From Corbicula japonica (lineage: Eukaryota; Mollusca; Bivalvia; Venerida; Cyrenidae), in assembly GCA_038501625.1 (NCBI GenBank), contig JAZAYU010000008.1, positions 8,308,938 to 8,372,937 of the forward strand: a stretch of DNA of 64,000 nucleotides, written 5' to 3'. The number at the start of each line of letters is the position of its first letter. The first letter of the stretch is position 1. The notes beneath the pieces were generated by a model. The model was not told the origin of the DNA. It saw only the letters and a list, made by a program, of their open reading frames with translations, and searched no databases. This document shows positions 44,221 through 56,300 of the stretch, piece by piece. Both the position numbers and the translations under genes were made by a program.

Positions 44221-46037
44221 ATTGTATTAAATTACTGCAATGTTGTTTCGCTAAATGCAAAATAATCACTTGTTACTTGAAGAAGTCTGTCCATCTCAAT
44301 TTTCTTTGCTTCAATGATTGAGTTTACTAAGTAAATTATCAAATTTATGTATATTCCATAATTCTGATATTGGTTCACACTATTTTATTGGTTCCCAATG
44401 AGAAATTGAAATTAGTTGCTTACATCAACCTTAATACTGAGGAAATAGGTTGCAGTTCAGTTGATTTTAGCCTAAAGATCAAGTTTTGTCTAATCTGCAT
44501 CTGGTCATCATCCGTCACAACTTTTGTTTATTAACATTGCCATCAAACTTACTCAAAATGTTTGTCTTGATTAAACCTCGGATGATTCCAAATTGTATCA
44601 TCTGTGGTAAACAATTTGATCACAGAGTTAAATCAAAGAAATTTGTTGTATTTCTGTCTCCTATGTCATATTTATTTGGGCTTGGATGCAAACATATTAA
44701 TAATATAAATGCCAAAATACATGACGTATAGTCTGCATCAATAGAAAGTTACCACTTTTGTAATTATTACCAGCGGTAACTGATTGACAATATTAGAATG
44801 GCTTCAAATAAATTTAAATTTTTACTTGTGATGAAATTTGAAACAATCACTATAAACAAGATCATGAACATGCTACTGGTGGTGCCACCCTTGAGCATAT
44901 TTCCAGTTTTCTGCACATTTCCCTGTCGTTGGCTAAAAAATGTTCAGACTTTGACCAACTAAACACTAGATTGTGTCATAAAAGAATACACTGAAAAAAT
45001 CAGTTTCTCAGTAAAGTAAATTTTCAGCAACGCAAAGAAAGGGTAAGACAGCGTTTAATACATTTTGTCCTTGGTTGTTATAAAATTTTGTCCAGTTGCT
45101 TTGATAGTTTGTATCAAATAGTGAGGTTTTAAATCTTGGAAGCTGAAAATGCTGTATAAGACTGTAAGTTTCCTGAAATAGCAGGTTTGTACCAGTGCTA
45201 CTTTTCCATACCAAATGGTTTAAATTTCATCAATGTGAAAGCTATTGATGATCAGTTTTATTAAGTAGATAACCAAGTTGGAGTTTTGTTTGTTCCATAA
45301 GTTAAAATATTTTAAGACTACATTGACTTCTCTCAACTTTATTTCATTTCTTTCAAGCTGAATACTCATGCCTTATACACTGACACCTTGCTTATTTCCT
45401 TCTCTATTACCTTACATGTTACATAACATATCTATTACATAAAACCAGAACCTTGTCCTGTGTGCTGCCTGTTGAAGAGGAGTCCTTATTTGTACTATGA
45501 CAACTAATTCAAAGTTCATCAAACTTGGTTATAATGTTTATGGCCATTTATCTCGTCTAAGTTTGTAAAATTCCTAGTGCTCTAGTCACTGTGTGGTGCT
45601 TGCCCTGTTATTGCAGATATCTTCCCTCGGTGATTTAGCCTGGCCAGTTTCAGGATACATGGTGAATGTCCAACTGGATATACACAATAAGCAGTAGAGC
45701 TTGGAAATGCATTTTCCTCATGATATTGAACTGCAAAGAAACCATGCCACTACAGGCTATTTTAGCCAGTCACAGGGCTCCAAAACATGGTGGATGTCAG
45801 TGGACAGCATACTTATCTAGTTCAGCAACCGTGAGCTACATCAGCCAAATCATTTAGCATTCACATTGCTATTATGTAATCATATCGGACTAAACCAACT
45901 ACTAGCATTTATAGTATTCATCAGGGTAGTGCCAACTTTGCTCTTGTTGCAGAAATGAAATCTGGATTGGTGTTGAAATTCTCTCTAAATATTTTGGGAA
46001 CTGCTCAGGGTTCAAACCCAGTGATATAACAGTAATA
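44221..46037. other. Intergenic, no recognised feature
   Basis: Between the NDUFS5 3' end and the next repeat I see no supported exon, hairpin-ended element or TTAA-MITE. Confidence 0.4.
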
Positions 46038-46284
46038 TTTTTTATGCCCCCACGAAGTGGGAGGCATATAGAGTTGCACTCCTCCATCCGTATGTACGTC
46101 CCCCAAATCTTGTGGCATCATTAACTATTGGGTGAATTTCCTTCAAACTTGCATAGATGATCAAGCAGGATGTGTAGATGATCGTAAAAGTTTTTTCCTG
46201 CAACCATTTTTACCAGAGTTATGGCACTTTGTTACAAAAATTGTTGTAGCTGTTGGGGCATTAGTGTCCAAGGACATAATCTAG
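46038..46284 (+). mobile_element. Short Helitron-like element, H family
   Basis: The minimal form of the layout in 247 bp: T-run, tatgcccccacgaagtggga hairpin, tccatccgtatgtacgtccc tract, one module ('caaacttgcatagatgatca', 'accagagttatggcac'), ggggcatt, hairpin gtgtccaaggacat, and ctag before T. Confidence 0.7.
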
Positions 46285-46744
46285 TTACATGTAAGTCAGG
46301 GCAGTACTTCTACATTGTACTCATTCTACAGGCAGTTTTATTAGATCGGAAATAAACAGAATAATCAGAATTCATTCTCGTTTGTGGCAAAACCCTGGAC
46401 ACAAAAAAGCAAGTAATAATCATTGAATGGAAAAAATTTATTCACAACAGAAGACATTAAATAAATAAATTGTTTTAACAGTTTCAAATTTAATATGCAT
46501 TCAACATAATTTGAACACAACAGTTTAATACTTAATGTCAGTTTTTTTAACACTCTAACAATAAAATCATAGGTTTCTTAAAAGCCAAAACGGTGAAAAC
46601 CAAGACAATCATAGCTTTTTTGCGTGATCCATGTATGACCTGATTTCCAAAGCTTTACAAGAACTTGTATGGTGTTCAGTTACACACATTCTGGAAGAAG
46701 AAACTGACCATCTAACCACGTTTGACTTTCCCTCATGGTATAAC

Positions 46745-46918
46745 TTTAATCACCTGAAGTGACCAGTGCACATCTAAGCAGTCTGATCTGGATCTACACT
46801 GTTGCTTTTTTAATCAGAAATGATCTGATAGATCTAATAAAATGAACAATGCAGACCCTGATAAGACTGCAGGTTGATCTGTATATACACCGGTCGGGTC
46901 ACCATTCTTCAGTAAACC
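46745..46918. repeat. TTAA-MITE fragment
   Basis: Family phrases agtctgatctggatctacac and aacaatgcagaccctgat; ends degraded. Confidence 0.5.
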
Positions 46919-46939
46919 CTAAAACTACAACATTCAGCT

Positions 46940-47085
46940 CTTTTCTCCATATAAAGGAGTTTATTGTGTGTGACAAGTGTAGATCCATATCAGCTGGCAC
47001 ATCTATGCCATCTGATCTGGATTTACATTGGTCACTCCTTGGTTAGAAATAACCTGATAAATCTAAAAGCAAACAGTGTATCAAT
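46940..47085. repeat. TTAA-MITE fragment
   Basis: tttctccatataaaggag, then aagtgtagatccatatcagc and tctgatctggatttacattg; the right half is lost. Confidence 0.55.
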
Positions 47086-47149
47086 CTGCAAAATACTCTA
47101 CTAAAAAGCTTTGATAGCAATTATCATTCACAACACTTCTCATTGGCAA

Positions 47150-47383
47150 TTGCCTCCATATATACACATTATACTGCATATGCAACAAGTGAAGATTCCA
47201 ATCAGCCAGCACATCTTAGATGCCCTCCCACTTGCCATGTTCCTATAATACGACCTGTTTTTGCAGGCATATAAAAGCAAACAGTGCAGATTCTGATCAG
47301 ATGCCACAGCTCTGATGGCTGATCTGAGTCTACAATGTTCTGCCATGCCATAAAAACATGCATAGGAAAAAGTGAAAGGCAGT
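47150..47383. repeat. TTAA-MITE copy, degraded
   Basis: cctccatatatacacatt, then cagtgcagattctgatcag and atgccataaaaacatgcata; ends drifted. It abuts the next TTAA element. Confidence 0.55.
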
Positions 47384-47387
47384 TTAA

Positions 47388-48168
47388 GGTATGACCATCC
47401 TAATGGGCACTATTAAGAATCCAACATCTGATTATTTTTTCATCAACTGCTTCATACCACTGATTTGTATGCAAAATTTTAATGATTTTCACCGTGTAGT
47501 TTTTGAAATTTTTAGCTTTTTTTATTTAAAAAAGTGAGAAAAAACGTTAAAATATCCAAATTCTTTAATCGGTGACAAAATTTTTTGTTATTGATAAATT
47601 CAACCCTAATTTTTTACAGTTTATCCAAAATATGTTATATTTTACTAAACCAATTTAAGATATAATATATAAATACAGAATTTATCTTAAAATGACATTT
47701 TTTGACCAAATAAATTTTTAAAATGCATTTTTTTATATTTCACGAGACTAAATTAATGAAAATTGTGCAGAATCCTGATTGGTGCAATATACAAAAATTT
47801 ACCATTTTTTAACTATATACCTTAAACAAAATTTAAACAAAATTTCAGAGAAGTTTACCGTCCAGTTTTAGAAATTTTCAAATTGATGACTTGAATAAAC
47901 ACTATTCTGATAGCGAAAACCCCTTTAATCTTGATTATTTTGCTTATTTTAGTTTAAATCATGAGAATTTTATATTCAATGACAGAATTACACAGGAAAA
48001 AAAAGAAATATGCCAATTATTTAAGCTCTAGGCTTACAAAAAAAATAGCTTCCAGTGGGATTTGAACCCTGGTCCTCTTGCATGATAGAACTCTAAGCTA
48101 ATTTACTACTATAGTTACCTCCCTTGGATACTCTTCTTGATATAGGTATTCATTAGGATGGTCATACC
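47388..48168. mobile_element. TTAA-flanked element with 18 bp inverted ends
   Basis: ggtatgaccatcctaatg and its exact complement (48151-48168) flanked by TTAA at 47384-47387 and 48169-48172. 781 bp, strongly AT-rich, no transposase. It contains a tRNA-like segment near its right end. Confidence 0.85.
48047..48121 (-). pseudogene. tRNA-like segment, probably tRNA-Ala(TGC)-derived
   Basis: On the minus strand, an A-box-like tagcttagagtt is followed by catgcaagagg and a perfect B box (gggttcaaatcccac), then a T-run. The anticodon-arm stem is incomplete, so this is a tRNA pseudogene or SINE head rather than a working tRNA. Confidence 0.5.
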
Positions 48169-48498
48169 TTAAATACTATTAATCACTCGCACAATATCCT
48201 TCTCAGAATATCTAAATGTATATGTCTATATATTAATCAGTAATTTGTTTAAAGCTAGCACAACTAAAAACACTGGAAAGAGAAAAACACTGGAGAAAGC
48301 TAGCTTTTTTTCAGAGGAGGTAAGTCTGTTACAGAAGAAATATGTTTACAATCTTATCATGTTGCTTTGATATAGAGTGACCCTTACACCGGTCTTACTT
48401 AATACAACAACAGCAGATCCCATCAAATCTTATAAATTCAGTATAAGTAAGCTGACTTGAAATACACTGATGCATTTACTAAGTCCCATGTAAGTTTA

Positions 48499-48696
48499 CC
48501 CTTTACTCCACTGATACCACTTTTATTGGTGTGGGCAAATAGTGATCCAGATGGTGTCTGGTCAGGATAAGAACTGTTAGCTACTTGGTCAGAAATAACC
48601 TAACAAATCTAAAAACAAACAATGCAGATCCTGATCAGCCGGCACAGATCTACAATGATTGCCCATGTGATAAAACGTGCAATATGGAGTAAAGGG
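48499..48696. repeat. TTAA-MITE copy
   Basis: ccctttactccactgatacc ... aatatggagtaaaggg, then TTAA at 48697-48700. The left target is TTTA. Confidence 0.82.
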
Positions 48697-49002
48697 TTAA
48701 GTTTATGTACAAATCTATGACTTGACACGTATCCAACACTACAGTATTTATCACATCTTTAATTGGGTCCATTATTTGCTAGTGAAGTATTATCAGCAAG
48801 TGTGAGCAGAGGAACTGGAGTGAATACTTATTTTATATTAAATACTGGTATTATGGAAGACACAGACCTCAATGTTTAAAAACATTTACAGGGACTGTGT
48901 AATAACATGAAGACACAGCATACAATTTAAATATAAGATTGTGTCATTTTAACATCTTTCAGCATGATTTTTATCTATCTGAAAGATTTGTTCACTTTAA
49001 AA

Positions 49003-50088
49003 TAGGGATGGCAATGAATATTCGAACATTCAAATATTAAAGTATCCAGGTGACATTCAAATACTTTTCTAGTATTTGAATATTCAATTTTTAAAATGAA
49101 AATAATTAACTTAATTCCTGTCGGAACTTTTCACCTTCCCTAAATTTGATGTACAATTAATAGAAACACCTGGTGTTATTATAAGACGTGTCAAATTCTA
49201 CTACTGTCCCTAATTAACAGTGATTGAAAGTTAGAGTTACGCATTAATTTCAGTTATCAGCAACTTTTTAGAATGATGCCAACAGGCATTCATAAATAAT
49301 GTTGCATAAGCCATGCAAAATAATGTGAATGGGCGAGTTTTTATGAAGTTTTAATCAAAATTGAATGTTCACCATTGGATGAAGCTTAAAAGCCACATCA
49401 AATGACTGTCATAATAATTATCCGAAATAAAGTAAATAACATGAATTTAAGTTGATCTACAGTGTGTCCAATTTTACATTCGGTGTTTGTTTGTGATGAC
49501 AAAAATATCATAATTATAAAAACTTCTTCACAATAATAAACATGCCAAGAGAACAAAAGCAGACTGACCTGTAATTACGTTATATATACCGAATAATTAT
49601 ATAGTAAGCTGCAAGAGGATATTAGGTGGACAAAAAAAGCGTAGTTAGATTATGTAAAAAAATTAGCCTGACCTGATGTTCATCAGGCTGATGAAAACGT
49701 TATATAATGTGTATGATAATATTAACCCTTTCCTGGATATATACGCATTTTTACGCGTGTGCGACCAGTGTAGATCCAGATCAGCCGGCACATCCGTGCC
49801 GTCTGATCAGGATCTGCACTGGTCGCATTTTGGTCAGAAATAACCTAATGAATCAATAAGCGAACAGTTTAGATCCTGATCAGACAGCACGGATGTGCCG
49901 GCTGATGTGGATCTAAACAGTTCGCCCTGGCAATAAAGGTGTATCTGTACAGGAATGGGTTAAACTGAAATTACTGGCTGACTGATAAGACAAACTGCAG
50001 ACACACATAGCTATCAAATATTCAAATACATATACTTGCACATCTGAATATTCGAATGCCAATTGTGCGATATTTATTGCCATCCCTA
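49003..50088. mobile_element. Non-autonomous hAT element
   Basis: tagggatggcaa ends (49003-49014 and 50077-50088, inverted). Flanks ctttaaaa (48995-49002) and cttcaaaa (50089-50096) match at 7 of 8 positions. Subterminal repeats are based on 'aatattcgaa' and 'caaatattca'. A TTAA-MITE is nested inside. No transposase. Confidence 0.85.
49726..49959. repeat. TTAA-MITE copy nested in a hAT element
   Basis: ccctttcctggatatatacg ... tgtacaggaatggg between TTAA at 49722-49725 and 49960-49963. The inner stem (gcgaccagtgtagatccaga / gatctgcactggtcgc) is very well kept, so this copy is relatively young. Confidence 0.93.
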
Positions 50089-50397
50089 CTTCAAAAATGA
50101 AATAAAAATGATTCTTTTAATATTCTTTCATTCAAACTTAATCAACAACTTTACATAAACTGAAAACTCAAAAATAATGTCTTTTGATCAAGGAAAGGTA
50201 CGTAATACAATTAAAATGTACCATGAAATTTGGTCTAAAGAAATTAAAATCATTCATAAATAAAGTCTAGTTTCAGTGAGACAACCACATTCTTTAAGTT
50301 TACTGCAAACATTTTGTGTTAATCTCATTAAAAGGTGACTGTAACAACATTCAAGGATTGTATGTTTTCTTCTTCATGAAACACGAACATTTCAACA

Positions 50398-53300
50398 TTA
50401 CTGATTGTGTTTACACTTTTCATAGTTTGGGTTCTTGGTTGGCACTTCCTCCAAGAGGAAGGCTCCTTGATGCTGGTTAATCTGTTGTTCAATACGTTGG
50501 TACCAGTCTTTTATTCTGTGGAATGACATCAGATCATTGAACGCTTGACAGCCGTGAAATGAATGCAGGGCACCGTACACCGACTGGAAGAAAACAGAAA
50601 ATTCATATCTTACACTGTGTTGCACACAAAAAATAATGCACTACATTTTTATACATGCATTTCGTTTAGAGGAGTTTAAAGATTTAAGAAACCCTAATAA
50701 AAGACTTTGTGTGAGCACCATGCTCTTGTAGTATGGTGCTTATGTTTAATGATGTACATTCATGCTATACCTCTGCACCGACTATTATAACATTTACAGG
50801 GACTGGTCTCCATTACAGCCAATCAGATGCTGGAGATTTGAGAATGGTCTCCAATCTCAGTTTTATAATCTTGGGCTGGTTAAAGTTATGCCACTCTGGT
50901 TCTTTTTACCAGAAATGAACATTTATGTAAACTTTGACAGTGAGTACTTTAAAAGTTATGCTTCAAACAAATGATTTTTATGCTTTATGCTGTCTAGTGT
51001 ATCCCTGACCTTTGAGGTAGGGTAATGGTTCTTAGGCATGAGAATAGACTCCATTCAGGTGATTATGTTAGAAGTTTGGCTGTGGTTCCTTAACAGTGGC
51101 AAAATAAAACTCGAACCAAGCAATTTTTACACAAAATCTGACCTTTATATTGTCAGCTTATCTTTGACCTTAATCTCTTACAGTAAACTTACCAGATCAG
51201 CTAGGTTAGGTCTATCAACTCCAAGGTATTGATTGTCTCCTACAGCATTCATCCACGCATCACATGCATCATACAAGGACTCCCTGGGATTGTCTTTAAT
51301 GTTGTGTCTACAATGAGAAGATTTTACATTGGTTTTATCTAACATTAAGCATTCCATGAACTTTTGCACCCTACCAATTTCAGAAAAATGTGGTATTATG
51401 TATTTTTCCTTTGAAATTTTACAACACTGTGTTCAATAACTGAATGCAAAACTGAACTAAGTCGTGTAATCAACTCTCAATATTAGACAAGATATAGAAA
51501 ACAATTTTGCAGGTGCTACTTTAAAGTATTACTACACAAACCACACATGCATGTACTGGTTTGTAAACTGGGAAGCTGTCGATGAGCATGAATGTTAGCA
51601 CCTGCTAATAATATCGACAAGGGGAATCCAACAATATCCAAAGAAAGAAAGAACACAGTATCACAGAGGTAGCTGTTCTAATAAGTCAGAAATGCAAATA
51701 ATATGCCCCCAAAACAATCCTAGACACATTTATTTTCAATGAGCAAATATTAATTAGCAAAAGAAAATAGTTACGTAGAGCAAATGTCTGAAATAGCATG
51801 TACTGAAAACTAGATATACCTTCTCTTCACCAGTTTTCCAATTAAAAACATCGCAACAGTCCCTACATAGACAATACCAAGCCTTGTCACAGTAGAGAAG
51901 TTCTTTTCCCACTCTCCCCAATCTGAGAAATGTTTAAAAGCTTCTAGTGACTCGGATGGAGTACGATAGACGTTTGGTGATATAGTGTGCATTAAGATAT
52001 CATCAACCCATTTTCGCCACTTTCTCTCTTCTCTGAAGAAAAAATGTGTTTATTAGGCAATAGATATCTCATTATCTCTTCTCATTGAATTGGGCCTAAA
52101 TTACATATTTTTAATGAAAAGTAAACAACTGCCTGTCAAAACTTTTGTTTCCTACCCAGTAGGCAAGTTTGGTCTTGACCCTTTCCTCCATAAAAATGCA
52201 TTTTTACACATGTGCGACCATTGTAGATCCAGAAAAGATGGCAAGGAAGTGCCAGCTGATCTGGATCTACACTGTTCGCCCATGCAATAAAGCTGTATCT
52301 ATGGAGGAAAGGTTTAAGCACATCATAACAGTAACTCATTAAATATATATAACACTTTTAAATGCAGATCTATTGCATTACTTAAATAACAGAGATGTCT
52401 TTCAGATTGTTTCACAAACCATCACATGAACGAAGCATGCATCACGTTTGATAAGTATGAGTTGTAACAACATGTTTAACAATGTATTCTATGTAAACAA
52501 ATACTGGATTTATGTTCCAACAAAAAGTTAACTTGGAATGGAACAAACTAACAAATAAAGAAATGTCTCTCAAGCCAAATATAACAGTAACGTAACATTA
52601 AGAACCACAAGTAACCTTTCTCTGTCGAGTCGATCATTACTGGCATTATTGTTCTCACTGTAGGTTCAAGCAATAAAATTGTTTAATAAAATAACTCATG
52701 TGTACAAAAGTTTTTCAACATATGAATTTTCATACATTAATTTATCAATTGGCTGTTTCAGGTTACCAACAGACTTAATTCAAAATTCAAAACATACTCA
52801 TGAATGTTGTTTCCCCACAACAATCATCTTGGTACAGTTATGACTTAAGCAATGAAAAAAGGATTAATCCTTTACTTCGTGGGTAGAGCTTATATCTAAT
52901 CTGCTGCTTATGCTCTGATAGGGTACGTGTAAACACCAATCTGCATTTAATCTGACAACTGTTGTAAGAGAAACTCGATTATAATTCAGAATTCCTGGTT
53001 AAACCCTGAGCACAGCATTTGTCATATTTGTGACCAGTGTGGATCTAGATAAACCTGTGTATACATGCAGTCTAATCTGGGTCCATACTCTACTTAAATG
53101 ATAAATTCAGCTTATAAATTTCTGTAAATACTAATGAATTATTTTGATAAAAATGTGAGACTATTACATTAATTTGGCACTGAAAGAGTTCAATATTTAT
53201 TATTATTTATTTGTGATAACTGATCATGTTTAACCCTTTACTCCATATATAAACACTTTATCACATATCGAGGGTTGCATGCAACACTGACGTAACTCCT

Positions 53301-56300
53301 TCTTTATTTCAATGCAGTTATGACAATCTTGTGTGCAACCCTCGATATGCAACCAGTGTAGATCCAGATCAGCCAGCACATTTGTGGTGTCTGATAAGGA
53401 TTTATGCTGTTAGCATTTTGGTCGAAAATAACCTTATAAATACAAGAGCTGTCAGAGGTGACACCTTGCTCGACTATTCGATTCATTTGAAATAAATGCA
53501 ATTTATAGATAAAAAGAATAACAATAATATGGCCAAACATTCACATGCAATAAGGAATAATATTAAGAAGTGAATGGTAAGCAGGGATTTTGATTTCAAA
53601 TAACAGAAGTAATTCTTTAATGTACCATAAATAAGGAACTAAAAAGGGAAATAACTATGAAATATTTATGGAAGATTTATAAATAAAATACACTCTTTTT
53701 CGAATTTTCGAACTCTTGTTCTTTGTCAAGATTAATACAGAAATTATTGCTTAAGTGACATCCATGTTGAAATTGTATTGTTGTTTGATGTATCCCAGGA
53801 CGACGTCGCATCATTTCCTGGACGTCTCACTTCCTTCGAGACGCGACGTCGTTTCCCGGAAAAAATCAACAACAATACTCACATACTATTATGAAAAAAG
53901 AGCTCAATACATATACATAAAACCTTGCATAAATACACTCTCACACATATTTACAACATTCGAAAATTATAATAATAATAATAATAATAATAACAATAAT
54001 AATAATAATAATAATAACAATAATAATAATAATTAAAGAAGAAGTCCATCTTCTTCGTTTGGCTCTGAAAACAAAATATGTGTGAGAGTGTATTTATGCA
54101 AGGTTTTATGTATATGTATTGAGCTCTTTTTTCATAATAGTATGTGAGTATTGTTGTTGATTTTTTCCGGGAAACGACGTCGCGTCTCGAAGGAAGTGAG
54201 ACGTCCAGGAAATGATGCAACGTCGTCCTGGGATACATCAAACAACAATACAATTTCAACATGGATGTCACTTAACCACTTCTGTGCCACGGGCCGATTT
54301 TGGGCCGATTTTGTTATACTACGTTGAGTGCCACGGGCCGATTTTGGGCCGATTTTTGGTGACTAAATTGACTGACTTGTATGAACAATGTGTTTCAAAA
54401 CTTGGGAGGGGTGAGGTTGTGTTGTGACATAAATATGAATATAGCGTCGTTTTGAACATGTTTTGACGGTGACGTCAGTAAAATAACGTCAATATTTTTC
54501 CCGCCATTTGTGCATTTCGAGCTTTGTATAACGTTAACTTCACATTACTATTTGCTTATTTTTAATTACACGGTAACAGTCGCGTGACTAATTTCAAGTG
54601 AAATTGGCTTTGCATTTGTTGTGTCGACATTTTCATTGTCATTTGCTGACAGGAATATATAATTTATACGGCATTACGAGCTACAAACGGGATATACCAA
54701 TATTTAGGTAATTACCTAATACCGTGATTAAAAGATCCACTGGAAAATGTACTGACCGGTCGTTATAGAGCCACTCAACATCTCATCAAATGATTAAAGA
54801 ATACAATTCTCGAAATTAATTTTTCTTTTGCTCAGTACAAAAATGTACATCCAAGTCGAATTATTACATCTCCGCATCTCTGCCATTATACCGCAAATTA
54901 CAAACTGTGTCTTGTTGTTCTTGTTGCTATTGGTCAATGATGAATATCTATACTAAGATTACAAAATCTCGCAAAAGACACAGATAATATGGATTTAGAT
55001 TTAATTCTGAAACGAAATTCAAAACTGCAAAACCTGCAAAAGCTATAATCAATAATATTTCACTGTATCCATGTTTATATGTTTCATGTTAGAGAATTAG
55101 AAAATTGTTGTGCAAACGAATTGACCCTTTCTCCATAGAAACACCTTTATTGCGTGAGCGAACAGTGTAGATCCAGATAGTTCGGCACATCCGTGCCTTT
55201 TGATCAGGATCCACACTGTTTGCTTTTAGATTCATTAGGTTATTTCTGACCAAGATGCGACAAAACAGATCTAGTTCAGACGGCACTGGTTGCACGCGCA
55301 TACAAATGTGTAAACATGTACTGTTGTATCATTTAAATTCGCGGGAATCAATTTTGCGGAAATGACACATGGGCCATTTTTGCGAGGGCTTTAATTCGCG
55401 CACTTAAATCATTCTAAAAGAACTAGATATTCAATTGTTTGATTTCTCTATGGTTTAATTTCGCGCTCTTACTCTAGCGCGAAATACGCGAAAATTAAAC
55501 CACCGCGAAATATAATTATACCACAGTATATGAAGTAAAGGGTAATTGGATAATTAAATTCTGCTTTCAATAACATGTAAAAGTTATGTTTTCATACTCT
55601 GTTGTAACAAGCATTTTGTCTGAATAGTGCGCAGTCTTTATTTTACGAAATACATTTTTTTTAAATTTCCGACTAATATGAGGAAGTACAATATTACTCA
55701 AGGGCGGGTCATGGTAAAATCTAACTTTAATGTTATTTATTTACATGTAGTAAAGTAACATACAAAACATCATGACACAATATTAATTGAAACACGAATT
55801 ACATTGTGTGTTCAATCTGTTTTATTTCACGATATAAACGTGACGTCAATATCGTTGCACGTTATATCGGTGCACGTTATATCGTTTACGTCATTGAACG
55901 TGATACTAAGTATATGACGTCAGACGCAGAAACACAATGGTGCATCCGTGGATCAGAGTTTTCCCCCCAGAAGCGACAGAAAACATACGGTTTGCGGGAA
56001 ACCCCGGTGTTAAGAACATGCCCAGGAGAGACGCATCGCCTCTAGTCTATTTTCACCTCCTATTTTCGCTGAATCTTCTCCGGGAAATCACTTTGCAGAC
56101 GAACAGGTGAGACTTCGTTCATTTTGTGGTGTTTAGAATTAACGCAACTGATTGCATAAGTATTTGCACAACTCTTCAAAGCACTCATCCTATTATGTTT
56201 TGCTGTCCTTATTCGAATTTTTAAATAAGAAATAGTGAAATACCCATGAAGTCAGTCCTAATAAATATGTATGTCCATGCCCGCCGCATCCACCCCCTTA

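Noticed and set aside
48047..48121. Functional tRNA gene
   Set aside because: The B box is perfect but the anticodon stem and acceptor stem do not pair fully.
53755..54036. Open frame ending in poly-Asn
   Set aside because: It is the foldback arm plus the AAT microsatellite. The same peptide appears from the other arm on the opposite strand.
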